A stretch of 64,000 bases of DNA from Methylophaga sp. (GCA_020831825.1 JAFIFW010000001.1:1-64000); one strand, 5' to 3'; positions 1-11,506 are shown, numbered from the stretch's first letter. Numbers and translations: made by a program. Notes: a model not told the origin generated them from the sequence alone.

Positions 1-261
1 TTGTTCACGGCCTATAGCGGCATCGCGGCTGGTCTTTTTTGCCTCAACCACAGCTAATGGCTTGCCATCTTTGCCTAACAATACGTAATCACTGAATTGA
101 TGACCTTCGTATTGTGTGCGAGCTTCCTTAACCCCCTCGGCAAGTGGTACAAGTATGTCAAATTCCTCAATAACTTGAGTCGGGTCAGAAACGTCCCAAC
201 CTGATAAAGCAAGTTGCTTGTCAATTAAGTCGGAACGGGTTTGACTCTCAGAATGTGTCAT
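1..261 (-). CDS. hsdR: Type I restriction endonuclease R subunit, N-terminal fragment (cut by window edge)
   Basis: Reading leftward from an ATG at 259-261, 87 codons stay open to the window edge. The peptide contains LLGKDGKPLAVVEAKKTSRD, the ExK half of the PD-(D/E)xK nuclease fold seen at the N-terminus of HsdR subunits and related DEAD-box restriction proteins. The full family runs to roughly 800-1000 residues, so most of the gene lies outside. HsdR acts with HsdM and HsdS, which are not visible here. The family call rests on this short stretch only; a related type III or orphan helicase-nuclease is possible. The gap to the right (262-461) is AT-rich and holds nothing I can identify. Confidence 0.7.
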   Translation of the reverse strand, partial: MTHSESQTRSDLIDKQLALSGWDVSDPTQVIEEFDILVPLAEGVKEARTQYEGHQFSDYVLLGKDGKPLAVVEAKKTSRDAAIGREQ

Positions 262-461
262 CCTTAACCCAATTTTTCAGTAGAAATGATCATTTGGTAA
301 ATGAATTTTTATACTGTGAAGTTAGCATAGCGAGCAGGATAAGCCCATATCAATAATAAGATAAGACGTAACCATAATCATAACTATTGAAAGATTTAAC
401 ACCAGATTTCTTGGAATATTTTCTGATAAGCATAGGTACATTTTTGGCGAGGAAAAAACAG

Positions 462-495
462 AAAAAGCCCCAACACTTTTCAGCATTGAGGCTTT
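462..495 (-). terminator. Rho-independent terminator downstream of tRNA-Leu
   Basis: Read on the minus strand, a 10-bp stem (arms 486-495 and 464-473, one G-U pair) encloses a 12-nt loop. It is followed by a T-rich run, the complement of the A-run at 462-466. It begins 11 nt past the 3' end of the tRNA-Leu gene. Confidence 0.7.
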
Positions 496-505
496 GATAT
501 TCTGA

Positions 506-592
506 TGGTGCCCGGGGCCGGAATCGAACCGGCACGCCCAAAAGAGCGAGAGATTTTAAGTCTCTTGTGTCTACCAATTTCACCACCCGGGC
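506..592 (-). tRNA. tRNA-Leu (anticodon UAA)
   Basis: An 87-nt class II tRNA is read on the minus strand. It has a GCCCGGG acceptor arm pairing with CCCGGGC, a T-arm containing GGTTCGATTCC, an extended variable arm, and an encoded 3' CCA at 506-508. The anticodon loop is CTTAAAA, giving anticodon UAA. It follows hemN on the same strand but has its own promoter-like sequence. The 3' end faces the hsdR fragment, the usual orientation when an island has integrated at a tRNA gene. Confidence 0.95.
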
Positions 593-604
593 AACAAGGG
601 CGGG

Positions 605-633
605 ATCATACACCAGCCACCGCGCTTGAGAAA
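605..633 (-). promoter_or_regulatory. Candidate sigma-70 promoter for tRNA-Leu
   Basis: On the minus strand a TATGAT -10 element (605-610) lies 17 nt from a weak -35, TTTCTC (628-633). The expected start of transcription falls just a few bases before the tRNA 5' end at 592. The -35 matches consensus poorly, so this rests mainly on the -10 and its position. Confidence 0.5.
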
Positions 634-636
634 CTG

Positions 637-2019
637 TTAAATCGCCTTGGAGAATCGGGATTGCTGATGTTGCAGGCTGTAGCGGTCAAAAGCCATGCAG
701 ATATTACGGATCAGCAGTCGGCCGGCGGCCAGTACCCGAATGTGTTTTTCATCAAACTCCAGCAGCTTGTCATTGGAAAATTGACGCAAGGCTGGCAGGG
801 CATCGACAAAGTAGCTGAAAAAGTCATAGCCGAGCTGGTTTTCGATGGCTTCAATGTCGAGCGCGAAGTCACATATCAGCCGGGTAATAACGGTTCTGCG
901 TACCTTGTCGTCGCGGCTGAGCAGATAACCCCGCATCACCGGTAATTGATCGGCATTCACCTGTTGTTGATACAGTCCTAGCTCGCGCTGATTCTGGATA
1001 TAGGCATCAGCTACACTGCCGATTGAGGTCATGCCCAACCCGATCAGGTCACAATCGCCATGGGTCGAATAGCCCTGAAAGTTACGGTGCAGTCTGCCGG
1101 CGCGTTGGGCAATGGCCAGTTCGTCATCGGGTTTGGCGAAGTGATCCATGCCGATATAGACATAGCCGGCCTCGGTCAGTTGGTCGATGCTTTGATACAG
1201 GATGTCCAGCTTTTCATTGGCAGAGGGTAAGTCTTCACTGCGGATTTGTCGTTGGGTTTTAAAGCGCGCAGGCAGATGGGCGTAGTTGAACACCGATAAG
1301 CGGTCGGGCTGGGCTTTGATGATTTTGTCCAGGGTTTTCCGGAAGCTGGTGACTGTCTGATGGGGCAGGCCGTAGATCAGGTCGATACTGATCGATTTGA
1401 AGCCATTGTCGCGTGCGGCATCGAGAATGCTCAGGGTTTGCTGTTCACTCTGGATACGATTGACTGCTTGCTGCACCTGCGGGTCAAAGTCCTGCACACC
1501 AAGGCTGAGGCGGTTAAAGCCCAGCTGGCGTAACAGTTCGATGCGTTGCGGATCGGCTTCTCGCGGGTCGATTTCAATGGAAAAGTCAGCGCTATCGTCA
1601 GCGGCCAGGTTGAAATGCTGGCGGGTGACGGCCATCAGCTCGGTCATTTGTTCGGCATTGATAAAGGTCGGTGTGCCGCCGCCCCAGTGCAGTTGTTGTA
1701 CTTGCCGGTTACGGTCAAACAGTGCTGCTTGCATGGCAATTTCCCGATGCAGGCTGGCCAGATAGGGCTCGGCATGACGGCGGTTGTTGGTAATGATTTT
1801 ATTGCAGGCACAGTAATAGCAAACGGTGTCACAAAACGGGATGTGCAGGTACAGCGATAACGGTTTTCCAGAGGCGTTGGATTGTTCCACCTGGGTCAGG
1901 TAATCATCGGTGGTAAAAGTTTCGCTGAATTCAACCGCGGTCGGATAGGACGTGTAGCGAGGTCCACTGATATTGTAACGACGAATCAGTGATTCGTTGA
2001 ATAATTCACTTGCTGACAT
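637..2019 (-). CDS. hemN: Oxygen-independent coproporphyrinogen III oxidase
   Basis: This radical-SAM enzyme of haem synthesis decarboxylates coproporphyrinogen III to protoporphyrinogen IX without oxygen, in the cytoplasm. The 460-residue product has family length. Its HIPFCDTVCYYCACNK motif places Cys63, Cys67, Cys70 and Cys72, with the extra fourth cysteine typical of true HemN as opposed to HemW. A GGGTPTF SAM-binding segment follows. The ATG start at 2019 sits about 80 nt after a perfect FNR-type palindrome, so induction at low oxygen is likely. The oxygen-dependent isozyme hemF is 4 kb away. Downstream is tRNA-Leu. Confidence 0.96.
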   Translation of the reverse strand: MSASELFNESLIRRYNISGPRYTSYPTAVEFSETFTTDDYLTQVEQSNASGKPLSLYLHIPFCDTVCYYCACNKIITNNRRHAEPYLASLHREIAMQAALFDRNRQVQQLHWGGGTPTFINAEQMTELMAVTRQHFNLAADDSADFSIEIDPREADPQRIELLRQLGFNRLSLGVQDFDPQVQQAVNRIQSEQQTLSILDAARDNGFKSISIDLIYGLPHQTVTSFRKTLDKIIKAQPDRLSVFNYAHLPARFKTQRQIRSEDLPSANEKLDILYQSIDQLTEAGYVYIGMDHFAKPDDELAIAQRAGRLHRNFQGYSTHGDCDLIGLGMTSIGSVADAYIQNQRELGLYQQQVNADQLPVMRGYLLSRDDKVRRTVITRLICDFALDIEAIENQLGYDFFSYFVDALPALRQFSNDKLLEFDEKHIRVLAAGRLLIRNICMAFDRYSLQHQQSRFSKAI

Positions 2020-2097
2020 GGCACTGCTCCGGAACGCTCAGGCAATGCTGAATTATAGGCGCGGAGTGTGACAGGAATATGGCTAAGGCGGCTGATC

Positions 2098-2111
2098 TTG
2101 ATCCAGATCAA
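2098..2111 (-). promoter_or_regulatory. FNR/Anr-type binding site upstream of hemN
   Basis: TTGATCCAGATCAA matches the FNR/Anr consensus TTGAT-N4-ATCAA exactly. Its centre is about 85 nt upstream of the hemN start codon and it overlaps the stop codon of the preceding minus-strand gene. FNR/Anr control of hemN is known in other gammaproteobacteria. A -10 element at the spacing expected for a class II site could not be assigned with confidence. Confidence 0.8.
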
Positions 2112-2839
2112 CCGGGGAAGCGTTTTTCCTCTTCCGGGTGGGCGCCCATGCGATCAAAATGTGCCTGAATAATCGGCAATACTTCACTGACATCGTCGAC
2201 GATGTGGAACAGTTCCAGATCCTCTTCTTCGATACAGCCTTCATTGAGTACCCGAGCTTGCAACCAGTCAATCAGTCCACTCCAGAATTCGCTGCCGTAC
2301 AGAATGACGGGAAAGTGGCGAATCTTGCCGGTCTGGATCAGGGTCAGGGATTCAAAAAATTCGTCCAGCGTGCCAAAACCACCCGGAAATACCACATAGC
2401 CGATGGAGTACTTTACAAACATCAGTTTGCGGACAAAAAAGTAGCGGAAACTCAGCCTGATGTCTTGCTGCGGGTTGGGTTTTTGTTCGTGAGGCAGTTC
2501 GATATTAAGGCCGACAGAGTGTGCACCGTTTTTAAAAGCGCCTTCATTGGCTGCCTGCATAATGCCGGGGCCGCCGCCGCTGATCACTGAAAAACCGGCA
2601 GTGGAGAGTTGTTTGGCGACTTCGATGGCTGCCTGATAATAAGGCGAGGTCTCGGGAAGGCGGGCACTACCAAAAATGGACACTGCAGGCCCCAGTTCAT
2701 TGAGTGTTTCAATGCCATCAATCAGCTCAGACTGAATGCGAAATACTCGCCATGCTTCCGATGTTTTCAGGTCTTCCACGATAGTCCCATGTTTATCCGC
2801 CAGATCCGCCAAAATAAATAAAAGCGGTGGTGTTTGCAA
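2108..2839 (-). CDS. LOG-family (TIGR00730-type) nucleotide 5'-monophosphate nucleosidase
   Basis: The protein has the Rossmann-like fold signatures of the lysine-decarboxylase-like LOG family: GGGPGIMQAANEGA at about residues 88-101 and PGGFGTLDE at about 152-160. Characterised members cleave the N-glycosidic bond of nucleoside monophosphates (cytokinin riboside phosphates in plants; PpnN in bacteria); the old 'lysine decarboxylase' label is wrong. The upstream-most start is TTG at 2839, with an in-frame stop shortly before it and no ATG, so the N-terminus is uncertain and could be a few codons shorter. It is divergent from purD, and its stop overlaps the hemN FNR box. Confidence 0.85.
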   Translation of the reverse strand: MQTPPLLFILADLADKHGTIVEDLKTSEAWRVFRIQSELIDGIETLNELGPAVSIFGSARLPETSPYYQAAIEVAKQLSTAGFSVISGGGPGIMQAANEGAFKNGAHSVGLNIELPHEQKPNPQQDIRLSFRYFFVRKLMFVKYSIGYVVFPGGFGTLDEFFESLTLIQTGKIRHFPVILYGSEFWSGLIDWLQARVLNEGCIEEEDLELFHIVDDVSEVLPIIQAHFDRMGAHPEEEKRFPG

Positions 2840-2934
2840 TTCAGATGTGCCGATGAACCGAACGTTTTGTGTTCAGATATCAGTGCGTCTGCGTTATCAT
2901 TTTGTGTTTATTTCAGCATATATGGCAGGCAATG

Positions 2935-4224
2935 ATGAAGGTTTTGGTGATTGGTGGTGGTGGTCGTGAACATGCACTGGCGTGGAAACTGCGTCAATCG
3001 CCACGTTGCACAGCGGTTTATGTTGCACCCGGCAACCCTGGCACATTGGCAGAGCAGGGCATGGAAAATGTCGCGATTGAGGTGACAGATATCGCTGGAC
3101 TGGTGGCTTTTGCCAAACAGCAAGCCATTGATCTGACCGTGGTTGGCCCGGAAGTGCCGCTGGTACTTGGTGTTGTTGATGCTTTTCAGCAGGCAGGTCT
3201 GCGCTGTTTTGGCCCGAGTCAGGCTGCCGCACAACTTGAAGCCTCCAAAAGCTTTACCAAGGATTTTCTGGCGCGGCATCAGATCCCGACCGCTGCCTAC
3301 CAGGTGTTCACTGAAATTGAACCTGCACATGCCTATATCACCGAGCAAGGTGCGCCGATAGTCGTTAAAGCCGATGGTCTGGCCGCAGGCAAGGGTGTGA
3401 TTGTGGCGCAGACGGTCGAAGAGGCTAAAGCTGCTGTCAGCGATATGCTGGCCGGCAATGCCTTTGGTGAGGCGGGTCACCGGGTCGTGATTGAAGAATT
3501 CATGCGTGGTGAAGAAGCCAGCTTTATTGTCATGGTGGATGGTGAAAATATTCTGCCGCTGGCAACCTCGCAGGATCACAAGGCACGCGATAATGGTGAC
3601 CAAGGTCCAAACACCGGTGGCATGGGCGCTTATTCGCCAGCACCTGTGGTGACTCAGACGGTGCATGAACGCATTATGCAGCAGGTGATTGAGCCGACCG
3701 TCAAAGGTATGGCGGCTGATGGCAGGCCTTACACAGGCTTTTTGTATGCGGGTCTGATGATCGATGATGCTGGTCAACCACGTGTGGTTGAATACAACTG
3801 TCGTTTTGGTGATCCGGAAACCCAACCCATCCTGATGCGTTTGAACTCCGATCTGCTGGAATTATGTGAAGCAGCGCTTGATGGAAAATTAGACGAAGTT
3901 GATGCCGAATGGGATGAACGTGCGGCGGTTGGTGTGGTGATGGCTGCGGGCGGTTATCCTGATGATTACCGTAAAGGTGATGTGATAAGCGGCCTTGACC
4001 AGGTACCTGCAGATTGCAAAGTATTTCATGCCGGCACAGCCATGCAAGATGGCCAGGTTGTCACCGCAGGTGGCCGGGTGCTGTGTGTGACCTCATTGGG
4101 TGATAGCGTGGCTGAGGCACAAGCTAATGCCTATCAGGCAATCACACACATTAACTGGCAGGACGCCTATTTCCGTACAGACATCGCCTACAGAGCCATT
4201 GCCCGAGAGCAAGCTGGAGAATAA
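2935..4224 (+). CDS. purD: Phosphoribosylamine-glycine ligase (GARS)
   Basis: This ATP-grasp ligase makes glycinamide ribonucleotide, the second step of de novo purine synthesis. The product starts MKVLVIGGGGREHALAWKL, matching the PurD N-terminus, and contains the signature region RFGDPETQP. I place the start at the second of two tandem ATGs (2932 and 2935), because the GGCAGG ribosome-binding site at 2924-2929 is better spaced from it. This gives 429 residues, the same as the E. coli enzyme. The reading frame is open further upstream, but that extension is unlike the family. prk follows after 27 nt. Confidence 0.96.
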   Translation: MKVLVIGGGGREHALAWKLRQSPRCTAVYVAPGNPGTLAEQGMENVAIEVTDIAGLVAFAKQQAIDLTVVGPEVPLVLGVVDAFQQAGLRCFGPSQAAAQLEASKSFTKDFLARHQIPTAAYQVFTEIEPAHAYITEQGAPIVVKADGLAAGKGVIVAQTVEEAKAAVSDMLAGNAFGEAGHRVVIEEFMRGEEASFIVMVDGENILPLATSQDHKARDNGDQGPNTGGMGAYSPAPVVTQTVHERIMQQVIEPTVKGMAADGRPYTGFLYAGLMIDDAGQPRVVEYNCRFGDPETQPILMRLNSDLLELCEAALDGKLDEVDAEWDERAAVGVVMAAGGYPDDYRKGDVISGLDQVPADCKVFHAGTAMQDGQVVTAGGRVLCVTSLGDSVAEAQANAYQAITHINWQDAYFRTDIAYRAIAREQAGE

Positions 4225-4251
4225 ACCTCACCGTTTCAGGAGGCAGTCTGA

Positions 4252-5124
4252 ATGTCTGTAGCTCACCCTATCATTGCAGTGACAGGTTCATCGGGGGCGG
4301 GAACCTCCTCTGCCAAGCAGGCATTTGATGATATTTTCCGTCGCGGCGATATCAATCCGATGGTGATACAGGGTGACAGCTTCCATCGGTTTGATCGCGA
4401 GGAGATGCGTGCTGAGGTTGCAAAAGCCGAGGCTGAAGGCAAAACCCTGACGCATTTTGGTCCTGAGGCCAATTGTCTGGAGCGGCTGGAAGCGTTATTT
4501 CAGCGTTATTCTGAAATGGGCCGTGGTGTTTACCGACACTATATTCATGATGAGTCAGAGGCAGTCAAATTCAATCAACCGCCTGGCACATTTACGCCAT
4601 GGCAAGAGATTGAAACGGACAGCGATCTGCTGTTTTATGAAGGACTGCATGGCGGTGCGGTGACCGATCAGGTCAACATCGCGCAATATGCCGATTTGCT
4701 GATTGGTGTGGTGCCGGTGATCAATATCGAGTGGATCCAGAAAATCAAACGCGATTGTGCCAATAGAGGTTATTCGCAGGATGCCGTGGTCGATATTATT
4801 CTCAAGCGAATGCCGGATTATATCCACCATATAACGCCCCAGTTTTCGCGTACCCACATTAATTTTCAGCGAGTGCCGCTGATCGATACTTCAAACCCTT
4901 TTGTGATGCGCGATATACCTTCAGCGGATGAGAGTCTGGTGGTGATTCGTTTTAAAGATCCCAAAATGGCCGACTTTCCTTACTATCTGACCATGCTCAA
5001 AGATGCATTTATGTCTCGCCCCAACAATATGGTAGTACCTGGCGCCAAAATGGGGCTGGCAATGGAAGTGATTTTGACACCTTTGATCGAACAGATGATG
5101 TTCAGCAAGCGGCAACAGGCCTGA
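4252..5124 (+). CDS. prk: Phosphoribulokinase, proteobacterial class I
   Basis: This enzyme phosphorylates ribulose 5-phosphate to ribulose 1,5-bisphosphate. The 290-residue product carries a P-loop, GSSGAGTS, at residues 12-19, and the family segments DSFHRFDR and FYEGLHGG. Length and motifs fit the short octameric proteobacterial class, which also includes the PrkB proteins found in bacteria without RuBisCO. A GGAGG ribosome-binding site precedes the ATG. It lies 27 nt after purD. No RuBisCO gene is in the window, so its role could be a Calvin cycle encoded elsewhere or an orphan PrkB-like function. Confidence 0.9.
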   Translation: MSVAHPIIAVTGSSGAGTSSAKQAFDDIFRRGDINPMVIQGDSFHRFDREEMRAEVAKAEAEGKTLTHFGPEANCLERLEALFQRYSEMGRGVYRHYIHDESEAVKFNQPPGTFTPWQEIETDSDLLFYEGLHGGAVTDQVNIAQYADLLIGVVPVINIEWIQKIKRDCANRGYSQDAVVDIILKRMPDYIHHITPQFSRTHINFQRVPLIDTSNPFVMRDIPSADESLVVIRFKDPKMADFPYYLTMLKDAFMSRPNNMVVPGAKMGLAMEVILTPLIEQMMFSKRQQA

Positions 5125-5183
5125 GCATTTTTGTTGTTTGTTTACGACTAGAAAAAACTCGAACGACCCTTTTGGAGTGTTAA

Positions 5184-7731
<2,548 letters not shown>

Positions 7732-7734
7732 TGC

Positions 7735-8988
7735 TTAATCCTTGATGTTAAATAATCGCCGAGCCGCGGCGATGAGCTCGGGGTTGTCTTCAAATCCTGA
7801 CTGGCGTAATTGTCGGCTGGGCTCATGCAGTAGTTTGTTGGTCAGACTGCGCGACAATTCACTGAGCACCTGTTCTGGCGCAAGCCCTTGTTCAAGCTGT
7901 TTCTGTGCTTTGCTGAGCAGTTCGATGCTTTGCTGCTGAGCAGTCTCACGGATGGCGCGAATGACAGGGACGGCATCCTGAGTACGCACCCAGGCCAGGA
8001 AATGATCGACCTGATTATCAATGATCTCTTCGGCCTGCTTGGCGGCATCGCGTCTTGATTGAAGGTTTTCTTCGATAATGTCGTGCAAATCGTCAACACA
8101 GTACAGGTAGATATCTTCGAGTTGGCTGACTTCAGGTTCGATATCTCGAGGAACCGCAATATCCACCATAAAAATGGGGCGCCGCTTGCGTTGTTTCAGG
8201 GCGCGCTCCACCATGCCTTTGCCTAGTATGGGCAACTGGCTGGCGGTAGAGCTCAGCACGATATCGGCCTCGGCAAGATGAGCAGGCATTTCACCAAGGC
8301 TGATTGCATAACCATTCACCTGCATCGCCAGTGCATGGGCGCGTTCCAGTGTACGGTTAGCTATGATGATGCGTTTGATACCGTTATCAAACAGATGACG
8401 GGCAACCAATTCAATGGTTTCACCGGCACCGATAAGCAGTGCGGTTGACTGTGCCAGATTACTGAAAATTTGTTTGGCCAGACTGACGGCGGCGAAGGCT
8501 ACCGAGACTGGACTGTTACCAATCGCTGTATCAGTACGAACCTGCTTGGCGACAGCAAAAGCATGCTGAAACAATCTGCCCAGTGATTTGCCCACCGCAT
8601 GATTGTTGAATGCGGCACTATAAGCGGTTTTCAACTGACCAAGGATTTGTGGTTCGCCCAGCACCAGAGAGTCCAGACCTGATGCTACTCGAAACAGGTG
8701 GCGAATGGCCTCGGCCTGTTGGTATTGGTAAAGATATTGCCTCGTGTCTTTTTCAGATTGCTGGTGGTAGTCATGCAACCAAGACAGGACGGGGTTGTCA
8801 TACTCCTCGTCGATATGGCAGTAGATTTCAGTTCGATTGCATGTAGATATGATGACCGCTTCCACAACGGCCTCATGCTGCATCAATGACTGCAATGCTG
8901 CAGAAAGACTGCTGGCATCAAAGGCAAATCGTTCGCGAACCGCAACGGGCGCCGTATTATGATTGATACCGTAGGTGACAAGATGCAT
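7735..8988 (-). CDS. hemA: Glutamyl-tRNA reductase
   Basis: This is the first committed step of C5-pathway tetrapyrrole synthesis, reducing glutamyl-tRNA(Glu) to glutamate-1-semialdehyde with NADPH. The 417-residue product has the N-terminal GINHNTAPVAVRERFAF block, the catalytic Cys50 in STCNRTE and an NADPH-binding segment around LLIGAGET. It is first gene of a hemA-prfA operon and divergent from the TPR lipoprotein gene. This arrangement (hemA-prfA divergent from TPR-lolB-ispE) is shared with pseudomonads and many relatives. Confidence 0.97.
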   Translation of the reverse strand: MHLVTYGINHNTAPVAVRERFAFDASSLSAALQSLMQHEAVVEAVIISTCNRTEIYCHIDEEYDNPVLSWLHDYHQQSEKDTRQYLYQYQQAEAIRHLFRVASGLDSLVLGEPQILGQLKTAYSAAFNNHAVGKSLGRLFQHAFAVAKQVRTDTAIGNSPVSVAFAAVSLAKQIFSNLAQSTALLIGAGETIELVARHLFDNGIKRIIIANRTLERAHALAMQVNGYAISLGEMPAHLAEADIVLSSTASQLPILGKGMVERALKQRKRRPIFMVDIAVPRDIEPEVSQLEDIYLYCVDDLHDIIEENLQSRRDAAKQAEEIIDNQVDHFLAWVRTQDAVPVIRAIRETAQQQSIELLSKAQKQLEQGLAPEQVLSELSRSLTNKLLHEPSRQLRQSGFEDNPELIAAARRLFNIKD

Positions 8989-9116
8989 AGAGGTGATAAG
9001 TCATCATTAAATACTGGTAAACTCTGAAACCGTGGTTTAGGGGCAAGCCGGCGCAGCCTTGTATAAATTAAATAGTAGGGCATTCTATCAAAATCAATCG
9101 CTCAGGTCGTTTTAAT

Positions 9117-10904
9117 ATGGATTTACTTCAACAGGTGTGTAAAGGCGCAAAAAATTTTGCTAGACGTGGAGGGTGGGTAATCTTGCCCTTCTTTCTCATC
9201 GCCTGTGCCAGCGCTCCGGCCCAACAAGTCAGTAAAACTCACAACGGGGATGCAGATATCAGTAAGTCCATCAGCAGCGTTGATGAGGAAACAACAGCAG
9301 AACCTTTGCCACTGACGCCTGAGCTCGTCTATTACATACTGACCGCTGAAATCGCCGGGCAACGTGGCGAACTGGGTATTGCCATTGATCTCTATCAGCG
9401 TGCAGCAGAGTTGGCCGACTCGCCTGGTCTGGCAAGTCGTGCCGCACAGGTGGCTACCTATTCTCGTGATCAGGCATTGATCTATCAGTCTCTGGAGCGC
9501 TGGGCCGAAGTTTCACCTGATGATGCCAATGTTTATATGATGCGAGTGCCGTTCTTGCTTATGCAGCGTGATTTCGCAGGTGTGGTACAGGCGGTCAACC
9601 GGGCACTCGAGCTGGCTCCAGAACAAGCAGAAAATTATCTGAACAATCTCACGGGTAATCTCAGCGAACTTGGGGATCCAGATCAGGCGCTTTTGATGAT
9701 GCGTCAACTCGACAGTTATCAAGCAGGCATGAACGAAGCGCGTTTTTCCTATGCCCGGCTGGCCACATTTTTCCGACAATATCATATTGCCGAACCCGAA
9801 ATTGATGCATTGCTCAAACAGGATGTTGCCGATTTTCAGCGCGAAGAATTATTGATTTTAAAGGCCGAAATTCTGCAAAGAACCGATCGTAGTAATCAGG
9901 CGATTAAATTGATTGCAGATGCTGCTAAAAAGCCTGATGCGAGTAGCGACTTACGCTTCATCTACGGAAAACTCCTGGGCGAAAATGGCTATAGTGCAGA
10001 AGCACAGGAGGTGTTTGAGGATTTGTATCTTGAAAATCCGAAAAATCCTGACACTTTATTCGCGTTGGGTTTGTTGGCACTTGAGCAACAGGATGGTGAA
10101 CTGGCCAAAGTCTATTTCAGTGATTTACTTAAAACGGGTGACAATGGACGCCAGGCTGCCTATTTCATGGGTCTTGCTGAGGAGTTGAATGACAATATCG
10201 ACGCAGCGCTGGTCTGGTTTGCCTCTGTGCCCTCGCAAAGTCCAAGATTTGAAGCTGCCCAAACGCGGTATATCAACATGCTCGCCGAGCGCGGTGAGAT
10301 TGACAAAGCGCGTCTGCACATCACCTACCTGCGTATGGACAACCCCGAACAAGCATTACAGTTCTACCTGTTTGAAGCGGCATTTCTTAGAGACAACGAT
10401 CGCCCTCAGGCAGCGTTTGATCTCTACGGTGAGGCACTGGAAAAATACCCAGGCAATTTTGAACTGCTCTACAGTCGGGCACTGGTAGCCGAATCATTGA
10501 ACAGACTTAGTGTTGTTGAAGAAGATTTGCTGAGCATTCTTGAGCGAGATCCGGACAATGCGCAAGCGCTTAATGCGCTGGGCTATACACTGACTGACCG
10601 AACAGACAGGCACGAAGAGGCTTATGCCTATATCACGCGTGCGCTGGAACTCAAACCTAACGACCCCTACTACCTGGATAGCCTTGGCTGGGTTTACTAC
10701 CGGATGGGAAATTTGGAAAATGCCGAGAAGTATCTGAGACAGGCTATTGAGATTCAGGATGATATTGAATTTATCGTCCACCTGGGGGAGGTCCTCTGGC
10801 AACAAGGCAAACGGCAAGAAGCCCGTCAAATGTGGGATAGGGCCCGGCAGATGGATGCTGACAACAAGTTGTTACAAGATACCTTGCGTCGGTTTCGCCA
10901 ATGA
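9117..10904 (+). CDS. Tetratricopeptide-repeat outer-membrane lipoprotein
   Basis: The 595-residue protein has an N-terminal signal sequence with the lipobox LIAC (lipidated Cys30). The rest is helical TPR repeats, clearest in the C-terminal third, for example the DPDNAQALNALGYTLTD block and the following PNDPYYLDSLGWVYYRMG block. It corresponds to the TPR gene that precedes lolB in pseudomonads. Its function is not established; the context suggests an envelope role. Its stop overlaps the lolB start (ATGA). Confidence 0.85.
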   Translation: MDLLQQVCKGAKNFARRGGWVILPFFLIACASAPAQQVSKTHNGDADISKSISSVDEETTAEPLPLTPELVYYILTAEIAGQRGELGIAIDLYQRAAELADSPGLASRAAQVATYSRDQALIYQSLERWAEVSPDDANVYMMRVPFLLMQRDFAGVVQAVNRALELAPEQAENYLNNLTGNLSELGDPDQALLMMRQLDSYQAGMNEARFSYARLATFFRQYHIAEPEIDALLKQDVADFQREELLILKAEILQRTDRSNQAIKLIADAAKKPDASSDLRFIYGKLLGENGYSAEAQEVFEDLYLENPKNPDTLFALGLLALEQQDGELAKVYFSDLLKTGDNGRQAAYFMGLAEELNDNIDAALVWFASVPSQSPRFEAAQTRYINMLAERGEIDKARLHITYLRMDNPEQALQFYLFEAAFLRDNDRPQAAFDLYGEALEKYPGNFELLYSRALVAESLNRLSVVEEDLLSILERDPDNAQALNALGYTLTDRTDRHEEAYAYITRALELKPNDPYYLDSLGWVYYRMGNLENAEKYLRQAIEIQDDIEFIVHLGEVLWQQGKRQEARQMWDRARQMDADNKLLQDTLRRFRQ

Positions 10905-11506
10905 GAAAAATCTGGCTGATTATCATGCTGTCGATGACAACAGCATGTGCTCAACTTCAAGTGTGGACTGGGCAAACACCGAAAACGGCGCCTGAGCTGC
11001 AATGGGAAGTTCGACATCAAGAGCTGCAACAGCTCAACAACTGGTCATTCCGTGGCAGAACCATCATCACGCAGGGACGGGAAGGCTGGAATGCCGGAGT
11101 GTACTGGCGTGAGCAAACACCAGCGTTCAGCATTCGTTTGAGTGGACCTTTCGCACAGGGTGGCATGTTGCTGGAAGGACAAGAAGAACGTGTCACGATG
11201 ACCTTGAACAGCGGCGAACAGTTCTCAGCTGAAACCCCTGAGGCCTTGCTGGCGGAGGCACTTGGCTGGTTGTTACCGGTAAGTGCATTGCGAGACTGGG
11301 TCAGAGGCATGCCCTATGCGGCCATGAATGTTGATGACATGCAGCTGGACAATCAAGGTCGAATCACACTTTTGTATCAGGCAGGCTGGGAAGTGAGTTT
11401 TGAAGAATACATGCCGTTCTCAGGCCATCAGGTGCCTGCAAAAGTCTTTATCAAGCATCCCGATCTCAGTGTTCGTTTATTGATGAATCGCTGGGACAGT
11501 CTCTAA
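10901..11506 (+). CDS. lolB: Outer-membrane lipoprotein receptor LolB
   Basis: LolB receives lipoproteins from the periplasmic carrier LolA and inserts them in the outer membrane. The 201-residue product is itself a lipoprotein: a short hydrophobic leader ends in the lipobox TTAC (Cys16). The body has the conserved WSFRGR start of the LolB barrel. It overlaps the TPR gene by 4 nt and ispE by 1 nt (TAATG), so the three form a tightly coupled operon. Confidence 0.92.
   Translation: MRKIWLIIMLSMTTACAQLQVWTGQTPKTAPELQWEVRHQELQQLNNWSFRGRTIITQGREGWNAGVYWREQTPAFSIRLSGPFAQGGMLLEGQEERVTMTLNSGEQFSAETPEALLAEALGWLLPVSALRDWVRGMPYAAMNVDDMQLDNQGRITLLYQAGWEVSFEEYMPFSGHQVPAKVFIKHPDLSVRLLMNRWDSL

Noticed and set aside
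505-945. 146-codon plus-strand frame overlapping tRNA-Leu and the end of hemN
   Set aside because: It reads through a tRNA gene and the antisense of hemN and has no protein features.
2908-3825. Long open frame (about 305 codons) on the minus strand opposite purD
   Set aside because: It lies entirely inside purD, has no recognisable motif and no ribosome-binding site, and is explained by the codon bias of the sense gene.
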